A stretch of DNA of 9,033 nt from Bacteroidales bacterium (GTDB lineage: Bacteria; Bacteroidota; Bacteroidia; Bacteroidales; UBA932): contig JAFWPT010000497.1 in NCBI GenBank assembly GCA_017509375.1, positions 1 through 9,033 of the forward strand, read 5' to 3'. Positions 1-6,212 of the stretch are shown here, one piece after another. Numbering within the stretch: the stretch's first letter is position 1; every line of letters begins with the position of its first letter. Made by a program: the position numbers and the translations under genes. Under the pieces are notes generated by a model that had not been told where the DNA came from, searched no databases, and was given only the letters and a program-made list of their open reading frames with translations.

Positions 1-15
1 ATTTCATTTACCTAT

Positions 16-1008
16 CTACAGATTGGGATTCTCTTTCTTCCAGTCTGCTACTGCCGGAACGATTCCGAGGCTCACGATTTCGTCACGCATCTTGCAGAGG
101 TGCTCGTAGGAAGCCTGGAGGTCGGCCATTTCGGTTGCAGTGCCCTTGGGGGCGCAGAAGTGTACGCCGTCGGCATCGATTACGGTAGGCATGGCCATCA
201 TCACGTTCTTGTAGCCGAGGGCATCGTCATTAACATAGCAGCCTGCGGGCCAGGTGAACTTGGGACCTCCCATTGCAGCCTCAATCATCTTTACAGCTTG
301 ATAAGCCGGGCTCTGGAAGGAACTGCGTCCGCGCAGCTTGATGATGTTGGAGCCGCCCTGCACGGTGGCGTGCTTGATTTCCGCCCAGCGCTCGGGGGAA
401 AGCTGCTTCTGAGCCAGAGGGGTGCCGTCAATCAATGCTTCGCTGGCAAATACTGCCATGGCCTCACCGTGTCCGCCATAGGTGTATGCTCCGGTAACTT
501 TGCACTGTTGCACGCCGAATTCGGCAGCGAGGGCCTCCTGCAGGCGGGTGCTGTCCAGGGCTGCCAGGGAAGTGAGCTGGTTGGGCTTGAGTCCGGAATG
601 GATGAGGGCGGTAAGGGCCGTCACGTCGGCAGGATTGAAAATCACGACTACATGCTTGACATCGGGGCAGTACTTCTTGATGAGGTCTCCGAATTCAGCT
701 GCAATCTGGCAGTTGCCTTTCAACAGGTCTTCGCGGGTCATTCCCTCTTTGCGGGGAGCGCCGCCGGAAGATATGATGTACTTTGCATCCTTGAAAGCGA
801 CTTCGGGGTCAACAGTCCAGGTAACGTTGGCACCTTCGAAAGCACAATGATAAATTTCTTCCGCTACACCGTGTACACCGGGCTCATAAATATCGTAGAG
901 ACAGATGTTGGGGGTGAGACCGAGCATGAGCGCAGTCTGGGCCATATTGGAGCCGATCATTCCGCCGGCGCCCACGATGGTCAATTTTTCGTTAGTCAAA
1001 TATTTCAT
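16..1008 (-). CDS. mdh: NAD-dependent malate dehydrogenase (Bacteroidota type)
   Basis: Cytosolic enzyme interconverting malate and oxaloacetate with NAD(H). In anaerobic Bacteroidales it usually works in the reductive branch oxaloacetate-malate-fumarate-succinate. From the ATG at 1008 the protein has 330 residues, the family's usual length. Seen directly: Rossmann loop GAGGMIGSN near residue 14; an acidic residue closing the second strand (CLYD, Asp39), which favours NAD over NADP; mobile-loop substrate arginines in PRKEGMTRED (Arg86, Arg92); NPAD near 125; LDSTR with Asp152 and Arg155; and the catalytic histidine in GGHGEAM (His180). The Asp/His pair and three arginines of the LDH/MDH superfamily are therefore all present. 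A TTG two codons upstream (1014) would add only Met-Lys; I prefer the ATG. The gene is monocistronic within the window and diverges from the phosphopantetheinyl transferase gene. No clear terminator is visible in the 15 bases after the stop. Confidence 0.95.
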   Translation of the reverse strand: MKYLTNEKLTIVGAGGMIGSNMAQTALMLGLTPNICLYDIYEPGVHGVAEEIYHCAFEGANVTWTVDPEVAFKDAKYIISSGGAPRKEGMTREDLLKGNCQIAAEFGDLIKKYCPDVKHVVVIFNPADVTALTALIHSGLKPNQLTSLAALDSTRLQEALAAEFGVQQCKVTGAYTYGGHGEAMAVFASEALIDGTPLAQKQLSPERWAEIKHATVQGGSNIIKLRGRSSFQSPAYQAVKMIEAAMGGPKFTWPAGCYVNDDALGYKNVMMAMPTVIDADGVHFCAPKGTATEMADLQASYEHLCKMRDEIVSLGIVPAVADWKKENPNL

Positions 1009-1041
1009 TTTCAATATGAATTAAAAAGTCTTGTTAAGAGT

Positions 1042-1057
1042 CGAGGCATAAGCCTCG
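1042..1057 (-). promoter_or_regulatory. Perfect hairpin in the mdh 5' leader
   Basis: The arms CGAGGC and GCCTCG form a perfect 6-bp GC-rich stem with a 4-base loop, in otherwise AT-rich intergenic DNA. It lies between the predicted mdh start point (about 1066) and the ATG at 1008, leaving about 33 bases between the stem and the start codon. No T-run follows on either strand, so it does not look like an intrinsic terminator. Possible roles, by inference only, are transcript stabilisation or a protein-binding site. Confidence 0.5.
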
Positions 1058-1070
1058 CTGAAAATCGGGC

Positions 1071-1078
1071 CAAAATTA
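1071..1078 (-). promoter_or_regulatory. Bacteroidota-type -7 box for mdh
   Basis: Read on the minus strand this is TAATTTTG, an exact match to the Bacteroidota primary-sigma -7 consensus TAnnTTTG. The -33 position (about 1098-1101, after a 19-base spacer) reads TTTT, one base off TTTG, so that element is weak. Transcription would begin near 1066, giving a leader of nearly 60 bases that contains the hairpin at 1042-1057. Confidence 0.55.
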
Positions 1079-1087
1079 CAAAATTTC

Positions 1088-1116
1088 TTGCATAATAAAA
1101 ATTATCACTATCTTTG
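1088..1116 (+). promoter_or_regulatory. Promoter for the PPTase-lolD-MATE cluster
   Basis: TTG at 1088-1090, an 18-base spacer, then TATCTTTG at 1109-1116, an exact fit to TAnnTTTG. The start point would fall near 1121, so the leader to the ATG at 1134 is only about 13 bases and AT-rich. The spacer carries an AT-only inverted repeat (ATAAT-AAAA-ATTAT, 1092-1105). The presumed mdh -33 region lies inside this spacer on the other strand. Confidence 0.7.
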
Positions 1117-1133
1117 TCGCGTTATAACTATTT

Positions 1134-1787
1134 ATGGCACTATATCTACAAAAAGACCTTGATGACGACTATCACTCGCGGATAGGAGTCTGGCAAATTA
1201 CCGAGACGGAAGCCGAGCTTCGCGCTCTCTCGTCCATTCCTTCGGACGAACTGGAGGAAATCTCATACATAAAGAGTGAATCCCTGCGCAAGCAGAAGCT
1301 TGCAGTGCGGGCGCTCCTTGACGCTATGTTCGAAGAGAAGGTGTACCTGAGCCATCACGACAACGGAAAGCCTTACATCGAGAACAATGCAATCAATATC
1401 AGTATCACCCATACCGATAAATACGTCGCTCTTATCCTGAACGACGTGGAGGAGGTAGGAATAGACTGTGAGTCGCTGGACCGCGATTTCAGCGCAGTCG
1501 AGAAGAAGGCTCTTTCCGAAGATGAGCTCGAGGAGCTGGACGACGATGCCGACGACCGCCGTACCCAGTTCGCCATTTACTGGTGCGCAAAGGAAGCCGT
1601 TTACAAGAAGATGTCCCAGTACAACGTGGACTTTGCGGAGCAGATTGAAATCGAAGCCGTACGCCCCCGCAAGGAAGGCGAACTGGACGCTACCTTCATC
1701 AATAAAGACGGCTACGAAGAAGAATTGAAACTCGAGTACATCACTTTCGACCGTCACGTACTTGTCTGGGTAATAGGCGAAGAGTAG
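1134..1787 (+). CDS. 4'-phosphopantetheinyl transferase superfamily protein
   Basis: Predicted to move the 4'-phosphopantetheine arm of coenzyme A onto a serine of a carrier protein, in the cytosol. The 217-residue length fits the Sfp-like class (fused pseudo-dimer), not the short AcpS class. Seen in order: a variable N-terminal half; GKP at 78-80; SITHT at 90-94, the substrate-binding SxxHT-like motif; VGIDCE at 108-113 with the metal-binding Asp111 and Glu113; and WCAKEAVYK at 150-158 with Glu154 and Lys158. All expected catalytic residues are present. A strongly acidic stretch (about 127-142, [11 protein letters not shown]) separates the two motifs. First gene of a cluster; the next start lies 16 bases beyond its stop. 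No acyl carrier or polyketide gene is nearby, so the natural carrier cannot be named; it could be the fatty-acid ACP or a secondary-metabolite carrier. Confidence 0.88.
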   Translation: MALYLQKDLDDDYHSRIGVWQITETEAELRALSSIPSDELEEISYIKSESLRKQKLAVRALLDAMFEEKVYLSHHDNGKPYIENNAINISITHTDKYVALILNDVEEVGIDCESLDRDFSAVEKKALSEDELEELDDDADDRRTQFAIYWCAKEAVYKKMSQYNVDFAEQIEIEAVRPRKEGELDATFINKDGYEEELKLEYITFDRHVLVWVIGEE

Positions 1788-1803
1788 CTTGTCGCCCGGC
1801 GTG

Positions 1804-2478
1804 ATGATAATATCCGCAACAGGTATCCGTAAGAGTTTCGGCACCCTCGAAGTGCTGAAAGGGGTTGATTTGCAGGTGCAGAAGGGGGAAATCCTTTCGG
1901 TCGTGGGGGCTTCCGGGGCCGGAAAGACCACACTGCTGCAGATTCTGGGCACCCTTTCCTCTCCGGACAGCGGTACCCTGGTCATAGAAGACACCACCGT
2001 GTTCGACAGCGGACGCCGCAGCCTCAAAGGCGACGCTCTGGCTGCTTTCCGTGGGCGCCGCATAGGCTTCGTTTTCCAGGAGCACCACCTGTTGCCGGAA
2101 TTCACCGCCATGGAGAACGTCATGATGCCCGCCCTTATCGCCGGCAGGACAATGCAGTCTGCCAGGGCCGATGCCCAACGTCTGCTGGAACTCGTCGGCC
2201 TGTCCGGGCGCAGCGGACACAAACCGTCCGAACTTTCCGGCGGCGAGCAGCAGAGAGTGGCGATTGCACGTGCCCTGGTTAATTCTCCCGCCGTGCTTTT
2301 TGCCGACGAGCCCACCGGAAACCTGGATTCCGCAACCAAGGCAGAGATTCACAAACTTTTGTTCCACCTTCGTGACGCCCTCGGCCAGACCTTGCTCATA
2401 GTTACCCACGACCCGGAACTGGCAGCTTTGTGCGACCGGTGCCTGGTAATGAAAGACGGGCAATTCGTAGCGGCTTGA
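1804..2478 (+). CDS. lolD: LolD-type ABC transporter ATPase (lipoprotein release)
   Basis: ATP-hydrolysing subunit that would power a LolCDE-like complex extracting lipoproteins from the inner membrane for transfer to the outer membrane. It has 224 residues, one nucleotide-binding domain and no membrane segment. Visible motifs: Walker [10 protein letters not shown] (35-43); Q-loop Gln92 within [20 protein letters not shown], the stretch that marks LolD; signature LSGGEQQ (144-150); Walker B VLFADEP (164-170, Glu169); D-loop NLD; and switch His202 in VTHD. All are intact. I chose the ATG at 1804; GTG at 1801 or TTG at 1789 would add one or five residues. No LolC/E-type permease is encoded in the window, so the partner must be elsewhere. 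The related MacB and FtsE ATPases are less likely because of the [13 protein letters not shown] stretch. Confidence 0.87.
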   Translation: MIISATGIRKSFGTLEVLKGVDLQVQKGEILSVVGASGAGKTTLLQILGTLSSPDSGTLVIEDTTVFDSGRRSLKGDALAAFRGRRIGFVFQEHHLLPEFTAMENVMMPALIAGRTMQSARADAQRLLELVGLSGRSGHKPSELSGGEQQRVAIARALVNSPAVLFADEPTGNLDSATKAEIHKLLFHLRDALGQTLLIVTHDPELAALCDRCLVMKDGQFVAA

Positions 2479-3860
2479 GTTCCACAAAAGACATACTTCT
2501 CGGACGCCTGAGGAGCGGGGAGCAGCTGAGCGGGAAAGACCAGTTCAGGCTCACCTTGATGCTCGCCGTTCCTGCCATCCTGGCCCAGCTGTCTAGCGTG
2601 TTGATGCAGTATATCGATTCCGCCATGGTAGGCCGGCTAGGAGCCAATCCGGCGGCCTCCATAGGCCTTGTGTCCACCTGTACCTGGCTATTCAACGGTT
2701 TTTCCATGGCCGTTATGACAGGCTTTACTGTTCAGGTAGCCCACGCTTGCGGTGCAAAAGACTTCGGGAAGGCGAAAAACCTGTTCCGTCAGGGCATCTT
2801 CAGCGTGTTCTTGTTCAGCATGCTGCTGGGTGCAGCCGGCCTTTCCATCAGCGGCCCGCTTCCCGGCTGGCTAGGCGGCGGTCCGGAAATAAACGGGGAT
2901 GCAAGCGCATACTTCCGTATCTTTTCCGGCTTCCTGCCGGTAGGAATGTTGGGATGGGCAGCCTGCGCTATGCTCCAGGCCAGCGGCAACATGAAAGTGC
3001 CCAGCATAATATACGTGGGCATGTGCCTGCTCGACGTGGTGTTCAATTACATATTCATCTACTTGCTCGACATGGGTGTCACCGGCGCCGCCCTTGGGAC
3101 CGGAGTAGCCGAATCTATTACTTCTTTGTTTTCCTTCTGGTATGTGGCGACCCGGTCGAAAGAACTCAAGCTGAAAGGCACCAGAGGCAGCTGGATTCCT
3201 TCTGCGCAAACCCGGAAGGCAGCTCTCGGCATCACGGGGCCCCTATGGCTCCAGAACGTAGTGATGCGAGGGGCTTATGTGGCAAGTACACTGATAGTTG
3301 CGCCCCTGGGACCCATTAGCATTGCAGCCAACACCTTTGCCATCACGGCGGAGAGTTTCTGCTATATGCCCGGCTTCGGACTCGAGGAGGCTTCTACCAC
3401 GCTGGTGGGACAGAGCCTGGGGGCGGGCCGCAGGGACCTGGCCAAGCGTTTCGGCTGGATAACCATAGGCATGGCTATGGGGATAATGTCCCTGCTTGCG
3501 GTAGCCATGTATGCATTTGCCCCCCAGATGCTCGGTATAATGAGTACGGATCCGGAAGTCGTGCGCCTGGGCAGCCGGGTGCTGAGAATTGAAGCCTTCG
3601 CGGAAGCTCTCTACGCCGCCGCTATCGTGAGCGTGGGAGTGTGCGCAGGAGCCGGCCAGACTCTTATTCCTACCATTGTGAATTTGGGTACCATGTGGAT
3701 CGTTCGCATTGGTCTGGCACTACTTTTGACGCCTGTCTATGGCCTGGTAGGATATTGGATTGCCATGTGCTTGGAACTCAGTTTCAGGGGCATCATTTTC
3801 CTGCTTTACGTGCGTAGCGGTCATTGGCTCAAGAAGTGGGCCACTGCCCCGCAACTTTAG
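2475..3860 (+). CDS. MATE family efflux transporter
   Basis: Inner-membrane multidrug or toxin exporter of the MATE superfamily, normally driven by a Na+ or H+ gradient. With the chosen start it has 461 residues, usual for the family, and is strongly hydrophobic throughout, consistent with 12 membrane segments in two related halves. Recognisable pieces: first membrane helix with [15 protein letters not shown] (43-57), [12 protein letters not shown] (166-177), VGQSLGAGR (311-319), [14 protein letters not shown] (387-400) and GLVGYWIA (423-430). The start is uncertain because no ATG exists before codon 29 of this frame. The TTG at 2475 gives a TTGA overlap with the lolD stop and begins just before a typical N-terminal stretch ([16 protein letters not shown]). 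A GTG at 2430 would add 15 residues but overlap lolD by 49 bases. The substrate cannot be told from the sequence. Confidence 0.9.
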   Translation: MSSTKDILLGRLRSGEQLSGKDQFRLTLMLAVPAILAQLSSVLMQYIDSAMVGRLGANPAASIGLVSTCTWLFNGFSMAVMTGFTVQVAHACGAKDFGKAKNLFRQGIFSVFLFSMLLGAAGLSISGPLPGWLGGGPEINGDASAYFRIFSGFLPVGMLGWAACAMLQASGNMKVPSIIYVGMCLLDVVFNYIFIYLLDMGVTGAALGTGVAESITSLFSFWYVATRSKELKLKGTRGSWIPSAQTRKAALGITGPLWLQNVVMRGAYVASTLIVAPLGPISIAANTFAITAESFCYMPGFGLEEASTTLVGQSLGAGRRDLAKRFGWITIGMAMGIMSLLAVAMYAFAPQMLGIMSTDPEVVRLGSRVLRIEAFAEALYAAAIVSVGVCAGAGQTLIPTIVNLGTMWIVRIGLALLLTPVYGLVGYWIAMCLELSFRGIIFLLYVRSGHWLKKWATAPQL

Positions 3861-3867
3861 GTAACGA

Positions 3868-3897
3868 TTGCTAATAGACGAAAAATTAGTACCTTTG
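3868..3897 (+). promoter_or_regulatory. Promoter for the M23-M23-merR operon
   Basis: TTG at 3868-3870, a 19-base spacer and TACCTTTG at 3890-3897 match the Bacteroidota consensus TTTG/TTG-N19-TAnnTTTG very well. The -7 box ends only five bases before the ATG at 3903, so transcription should begin at or within a few bases of the start codon. The spacer is bounded by a 5-bp inverted repeat, CTAAT (3871-3875) and ATTAG (3885-3889). Confidence 0.75.
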
Positions 3898-3902
3898 CAG
3901 GC

Positions 3903-4898
3903 ATGGGGCGTTTTGTGCAAGGCAAAGCGGCGAGGAAGAAACATGATGAGCCGGAAAAGTCCGTATGGAAGTCGGTTCTCGGTTTTTTCATCACATTGAT
4001 CAGCGCGGCTGCTGTGGTAGCTGCGTTCAGTTGGCTTTGGTTTGTGAAACTGCATAACGATCTGCCCAAAACCGCTCTCCTGAAAATTCGCAACGACGCC
4101 TGGGTGGCCAGGATGGAGGTAATAAGGCATAAACTCGACCTTTATGAAGAGAATCTCGCCGGCATAGAGGCGCGCAACAACGAGGTCTATCGTTCCATCT
4201 TCGCGCTCGATCCGGTGACGGATACGCTGGTGCGGGACAGCAGCCGGAACGAGATGGAAGCGCTGATAGCCCGCCTGGATGCAGTCCAGAACCGTATCGA
4301 CAGGCAAATGGCAGCGATGGGGGAGGTGGCTCTGGTGGCGAAGAAAGCAGGGGATATGGTTTCCTGTATCCCGGCTGTGCCGCCGGTGCTCCCGAAGAAA
4401 GGAACTTACCATCTCTCCAGTCCCTTCGGTACGAGGACGGACCCGATATTCGGTACTCTCGCCCGCCATACCGGCCAGGATATCGCTACAAAGATAGGCA
4501 ATCCAGTGTATGCGACCGGCGACGGAGTAGTAGAGAAAGTGGATTTTAAATATACCGGTTACGGTAACGAAGTGGTAATTGACCACGGATTCGGATACAA
4601 GACGCGTTACGCTCACCTGAACACCATCGATGTGGGAGTGGGGCAGGCGCTCCACCGTGGTGACAAGATAGGAGAAGTAGGCAAGTCGGGCAAATCCACC
4701 GGGCCTCACCTGCATTATGAGGTGCTGTACAAGAACGACCCTGTCAACCCTATGAGTTTCATGGACATGACAATGCCGGTGGAGGAGTACAGGGCTATGA
4801 TTGTAAATCGGAAGATGGAGAAGGAAGGCGGCACGCGCCCGAGCGTTTCGGACTTCGGCAGGAGACAAAAGAAACAAGGTACAAATGGACGGAAGTAA
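3903..4898 (+). CDS. Membrane-anchored M23 (LytM-type) metallopeptidase, copy 1
   Basis: Predicted zinc endopeptidase (or regulator) acting on peptidoglycan cross-links in the periplasm. Of 331 residues: a basic cytosolic N-terminus (1-23); one hydrophobic segment at about 24-48 serving as an uncleaved anchor; a helical, probably coiled-coil stretch at 71-147 containing NNEVYRSIFALDP (92-104); an M23 domain at about 165-290; and a basic hydrophilic tail. The LytM zinc and catalytic residues are complete: His189 and Asp193 (HTGQD), His238 (YAHL), and His269 and His271 (GPHLHYE), so an active enzyme is plausible. It overlaps the next gene by 14 bases. If the promoter position is right, translation either starts on a leaderless message at this ATG or begins at the in-frame GTG at 3915. 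Confidence 0.9.
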   Translation: MGRFVQGKAARKKHDEPEKSVWKSVLGFFITLISAAAVVAAFSWLWFVKLHNDLPKTALLKIRNDAWVARMEVIRHKLDLYEENLAGIEARNNEVYRSIFALDPVTDTLVRDSSRNEMEALIARLDAVQNRIDRQMAAMGEVALVAKKAGDMVSCIPAVPPVLPKKGTYHLSSPFGTRTDPIFGTLARHTGQDIATKIGNPVYATGDGVVEKVDFKYTGYGNEVVIDHGFGYKTRYAHLNTIDVGVGQALHRGDKIGEVGKSGKSTGPHLHYEVLYKNDPVNPMSFMDMTMPVEEYRAMIVNRKMEKEGGTRPSVSDFGRRQKKQGTNGRK

Positions 4899-5838
4899 AA
4901 AGGATAAAGGCAACCGGAATCTCGATATCCGCAAAGCCGGCGGGCGCATCTCCCGCTGGGTGTGGGTGGCTTTGAGGTTTGTGCTCACCGTGCTTTCGCT
5001 CGGAATAGTTGCCTACGTGATTTTCGCCCTGGGATACAGCACCCGCACGGAAAAAGCCTTGATACGGCAGAACGAGGAGTACGCGTTGCTTTATCCCGAA
5101 CTACCTGCCAAGCTGTCCCGGATCGGGGAAGATATGGACCGCCTGGCCAAGAAGGACGACATCATCTACAAAGATATTTTTCATGCGGAGCCACCGCAGG
5201 ACGACCCTATGTCTTCGCTCGGGATTTTCTTCGGAAGCGACTCCATCCCGGATGCGGAACTGGTGTTCTACACAGCCCGCAAGGCGGACCGCCTGGTGGC
5301 CGACGCCGCCCGGGTTGACAGCTTGTTCCGGGACATTGTAGGATTCCTGAAGCAGGACGGCTTCATAATGCCCCCGATGGAACTACCGTTGAAGGGCCTG
5401 AACTACACCCAGACAGGGGCCGGAGTGGGTACGAAAATAAACCCCTTCTATTCCACCCTGTCGCAGCACGAAGGGGTGGATTTCATTGTGCCCCAGGGAA
5501 CGGACGTGCTGGCTCCCGCAGCCGGTATCGTGAGCAATGTAACCAGATCCCGGAAAGGCGGGGGGAATACTGTAACCATCACTCATAAAGGAGGTTACAA
5601 GACTTATTATGCACATCTCTCGGATATCTTCGTGGGGCAGGGGCAGAGAGTGAAAAAAGGTGCCCGCATAGCAACCAGCGGGATGTCCGGAAATGCTTAC
5701 GCCCCACATCTGCATTACGAGGTGTCAAGGGATACTACCCGGCTGGACCCCTTGAACTATATATTCGCTTCCGTGAGCCCCGAGGACTATACCAATATGG
5801 TCTTCATGGCCCGTCATACCAAGCAATCAATGGATTAA
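4885..5838 (+). CDS. Membrane-anchored M23 (LytM-type) metallopeptidase, copy 2
   Basis: Paralogue of the preceding gene with the same plan in 317 residues: basic N-terminus, membrane anchor at about 26-50, helical linker at about 55-150 with DDIIYKDIFHAEPPQDD (91-107) matching the YRSIF-xxDP motif of copy 1, and an M23 domain at about 178-293. Zinc and catalytic residues are intact: His195 and Asp199 (HEGVD), His244 (YAHL), and His275 and His277 (PHLHYE). The usual FGxRxxP entry to the domain is altered to VGTKINP (181-187), and a basic glycine-rich loop RSRKGGG (221-227) differs from copy 1. The domains are clearly diverged, so the duplication is old. The ATG lies inside the end of copy 1 in another frame, which suggests translational coupling. 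A periplasmic peptidoglycan role is inferred; the specific bond cleaved is unknown. Confidence 0.9.
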   Translation: MDGSKKDKGNRNLDIRKAGGRISRWVWVALRFVLTVLSLGIVAYVIFALGYSTRTEKALIRQNEEYALLYPELPAKLSRIGEDMDRLAKKDDIIYKDIFHAEPPQDDPMSSLGIFFGSDSIPDAELVFYTARKADRLVADAARVDSLFRDIVGFLKQDGFIMPPMELPLKGLNYTQTGAGVGTKINPFYSTLSQHEGVDFIVPQGTDVLAPAAGIVSNVTRSRKGGGNTVTITHKGGYKTYYAHLSDIFVGQGQRVKKGARIATSGMSGNAYAPHLHYEVSRDTTRLDPLNYIFASVSPEDYTNMVFMARHTKQSMD

Positions 5839-5844
5839 CACAAT

Positions 5845-6162
5845 ATGGAAAAGCTCTACTATTCAATCAGCGAAGCTGCGGAGATCCTGGGGGAGTCCGT
5901 GTCCCTCGTCCGCTTCTGGTCCAATTCTTTCCCGAAATTACTCAAGCCTAAGCGCACCGCCAAGGGTAACCGGCAATATACGGCGCAGGATATCGAGCTG
6001 CTGAAGCAGATTCATTTCCTGGTAAAAGATAAAGGCCTCACGCTGGAAGGCGCCGCCAAGCAGATTTCCGTTGCAAAGGCCTCTGTCAGCAACTCGGTGA
6101 AGGCTATAGATTCGCTGAAGGAAATCAGGGCTCAACTTATGGAAATAAAGAATTCCTTATAA
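5845..6162 (+). CDS. Small MerR-type transcriptional regulator
   Basis: A 105-residue protein with a MerR winged-helix DNA-binding domain at about 5-75: YSISEAAEILGESVSLVRFW is the helix-turn-helix, KPKRTAKGNRQYTAQDIELL the wing and following helix, and KDKGLTLEGAAKQI the second helix pair. The rest (80-105) is a short helix likely to dimerise. There is no C-terminal effector domain and no cysteine at all, so metal sensing as in MerR, CueR or SoxR is excluded. It follows copy 2 of the M23 peptidase by six bases and would share its transcript. Similar small MerR proteins are commonly found beside M23 peptidases in Bacteroidota (from memory, not searched). Its targets are unknown; regulation of its own operon is an inference. 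Confidence 0.88.
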   Translation: MEKLYYSISEAAEILGESVSLVRFWSNSFPKLLKPKRTAKGNRQYTAQDIELLKQIHFLVKDKGLTLEGAAKQISVAKASVSNSVKAIDSLKEIRAQLMEIKNSL

Positions 6163-6166
6163 GGAA
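6153..6166. repeat. 14-bp perfect palindrome over the merR stop codon
   Basis: TTCCTTATAAGGAA is its own reverse complement. It includes the last codons and TAA of the merR-type gene, and ends nine bases before the -7 box of the next transcript, thus covering the place where a -33 element would sit. It is followed by A residues rather than T on the plus strand, so it is not a normal intrinsic terminator. It could be an operator. Confidence 0.55.
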
Positions 6167-6175
6167 AAAAATTCA

Positions 6176-6183
6176 TACCTTTG
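6176..6183 (+). promoter_or_regulatory. Bacteroidota-type -7 box for the zinc-ribbon/dnaB cluster
   Basis: TACCTTTG fits TAnnTTTG exactly and is followed by CA, as at the M23 promoter. The -33 position has no TTG or TTTG (it reads TTCC, inside the palindrome at 6153-6166), so the promoter may be weak or need an activator. The start point would be near 6188, giving a roughly 25-base AT-rich leader before the ATG at 6213. Confidence 0.6.
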
Positions 6184-6212
6184 CATTTCTTAGACAATAA
6201 TAGTATCAATAT

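Noticed and set aside
100..1095. Long open frame (331 codons) on the plus strand opposite mdh
   Set aside because: It is antisense to a fully supported mdh with all catalytic motifs; its translation shows no recognisable domain and is typical of a GC-biased shadow frame.
1092..1105. AT-only inverted repeat ATAAT-AAAA-ATTAT in the PPTase promoter spacer
   Set aside because: Short arms made only of A and T in a very AT-rich stretch are likely by chance; no regulator gene is near enough to give it weight.
3720..4988. 422-codon open frame on the minus strand across the MATE end and the first M23 gene
   Set aside because: It runs antisense through two well-supported genes and the promoter between them, and has no family features.
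6153..6175. Possible intrinsic terminator after the merR-type gene
   Set aside because: The palindrome is followed by a run of A, not T, on the plus strand, and the stem is AT-rich and short; it does not fit a Rho-independent terminator.
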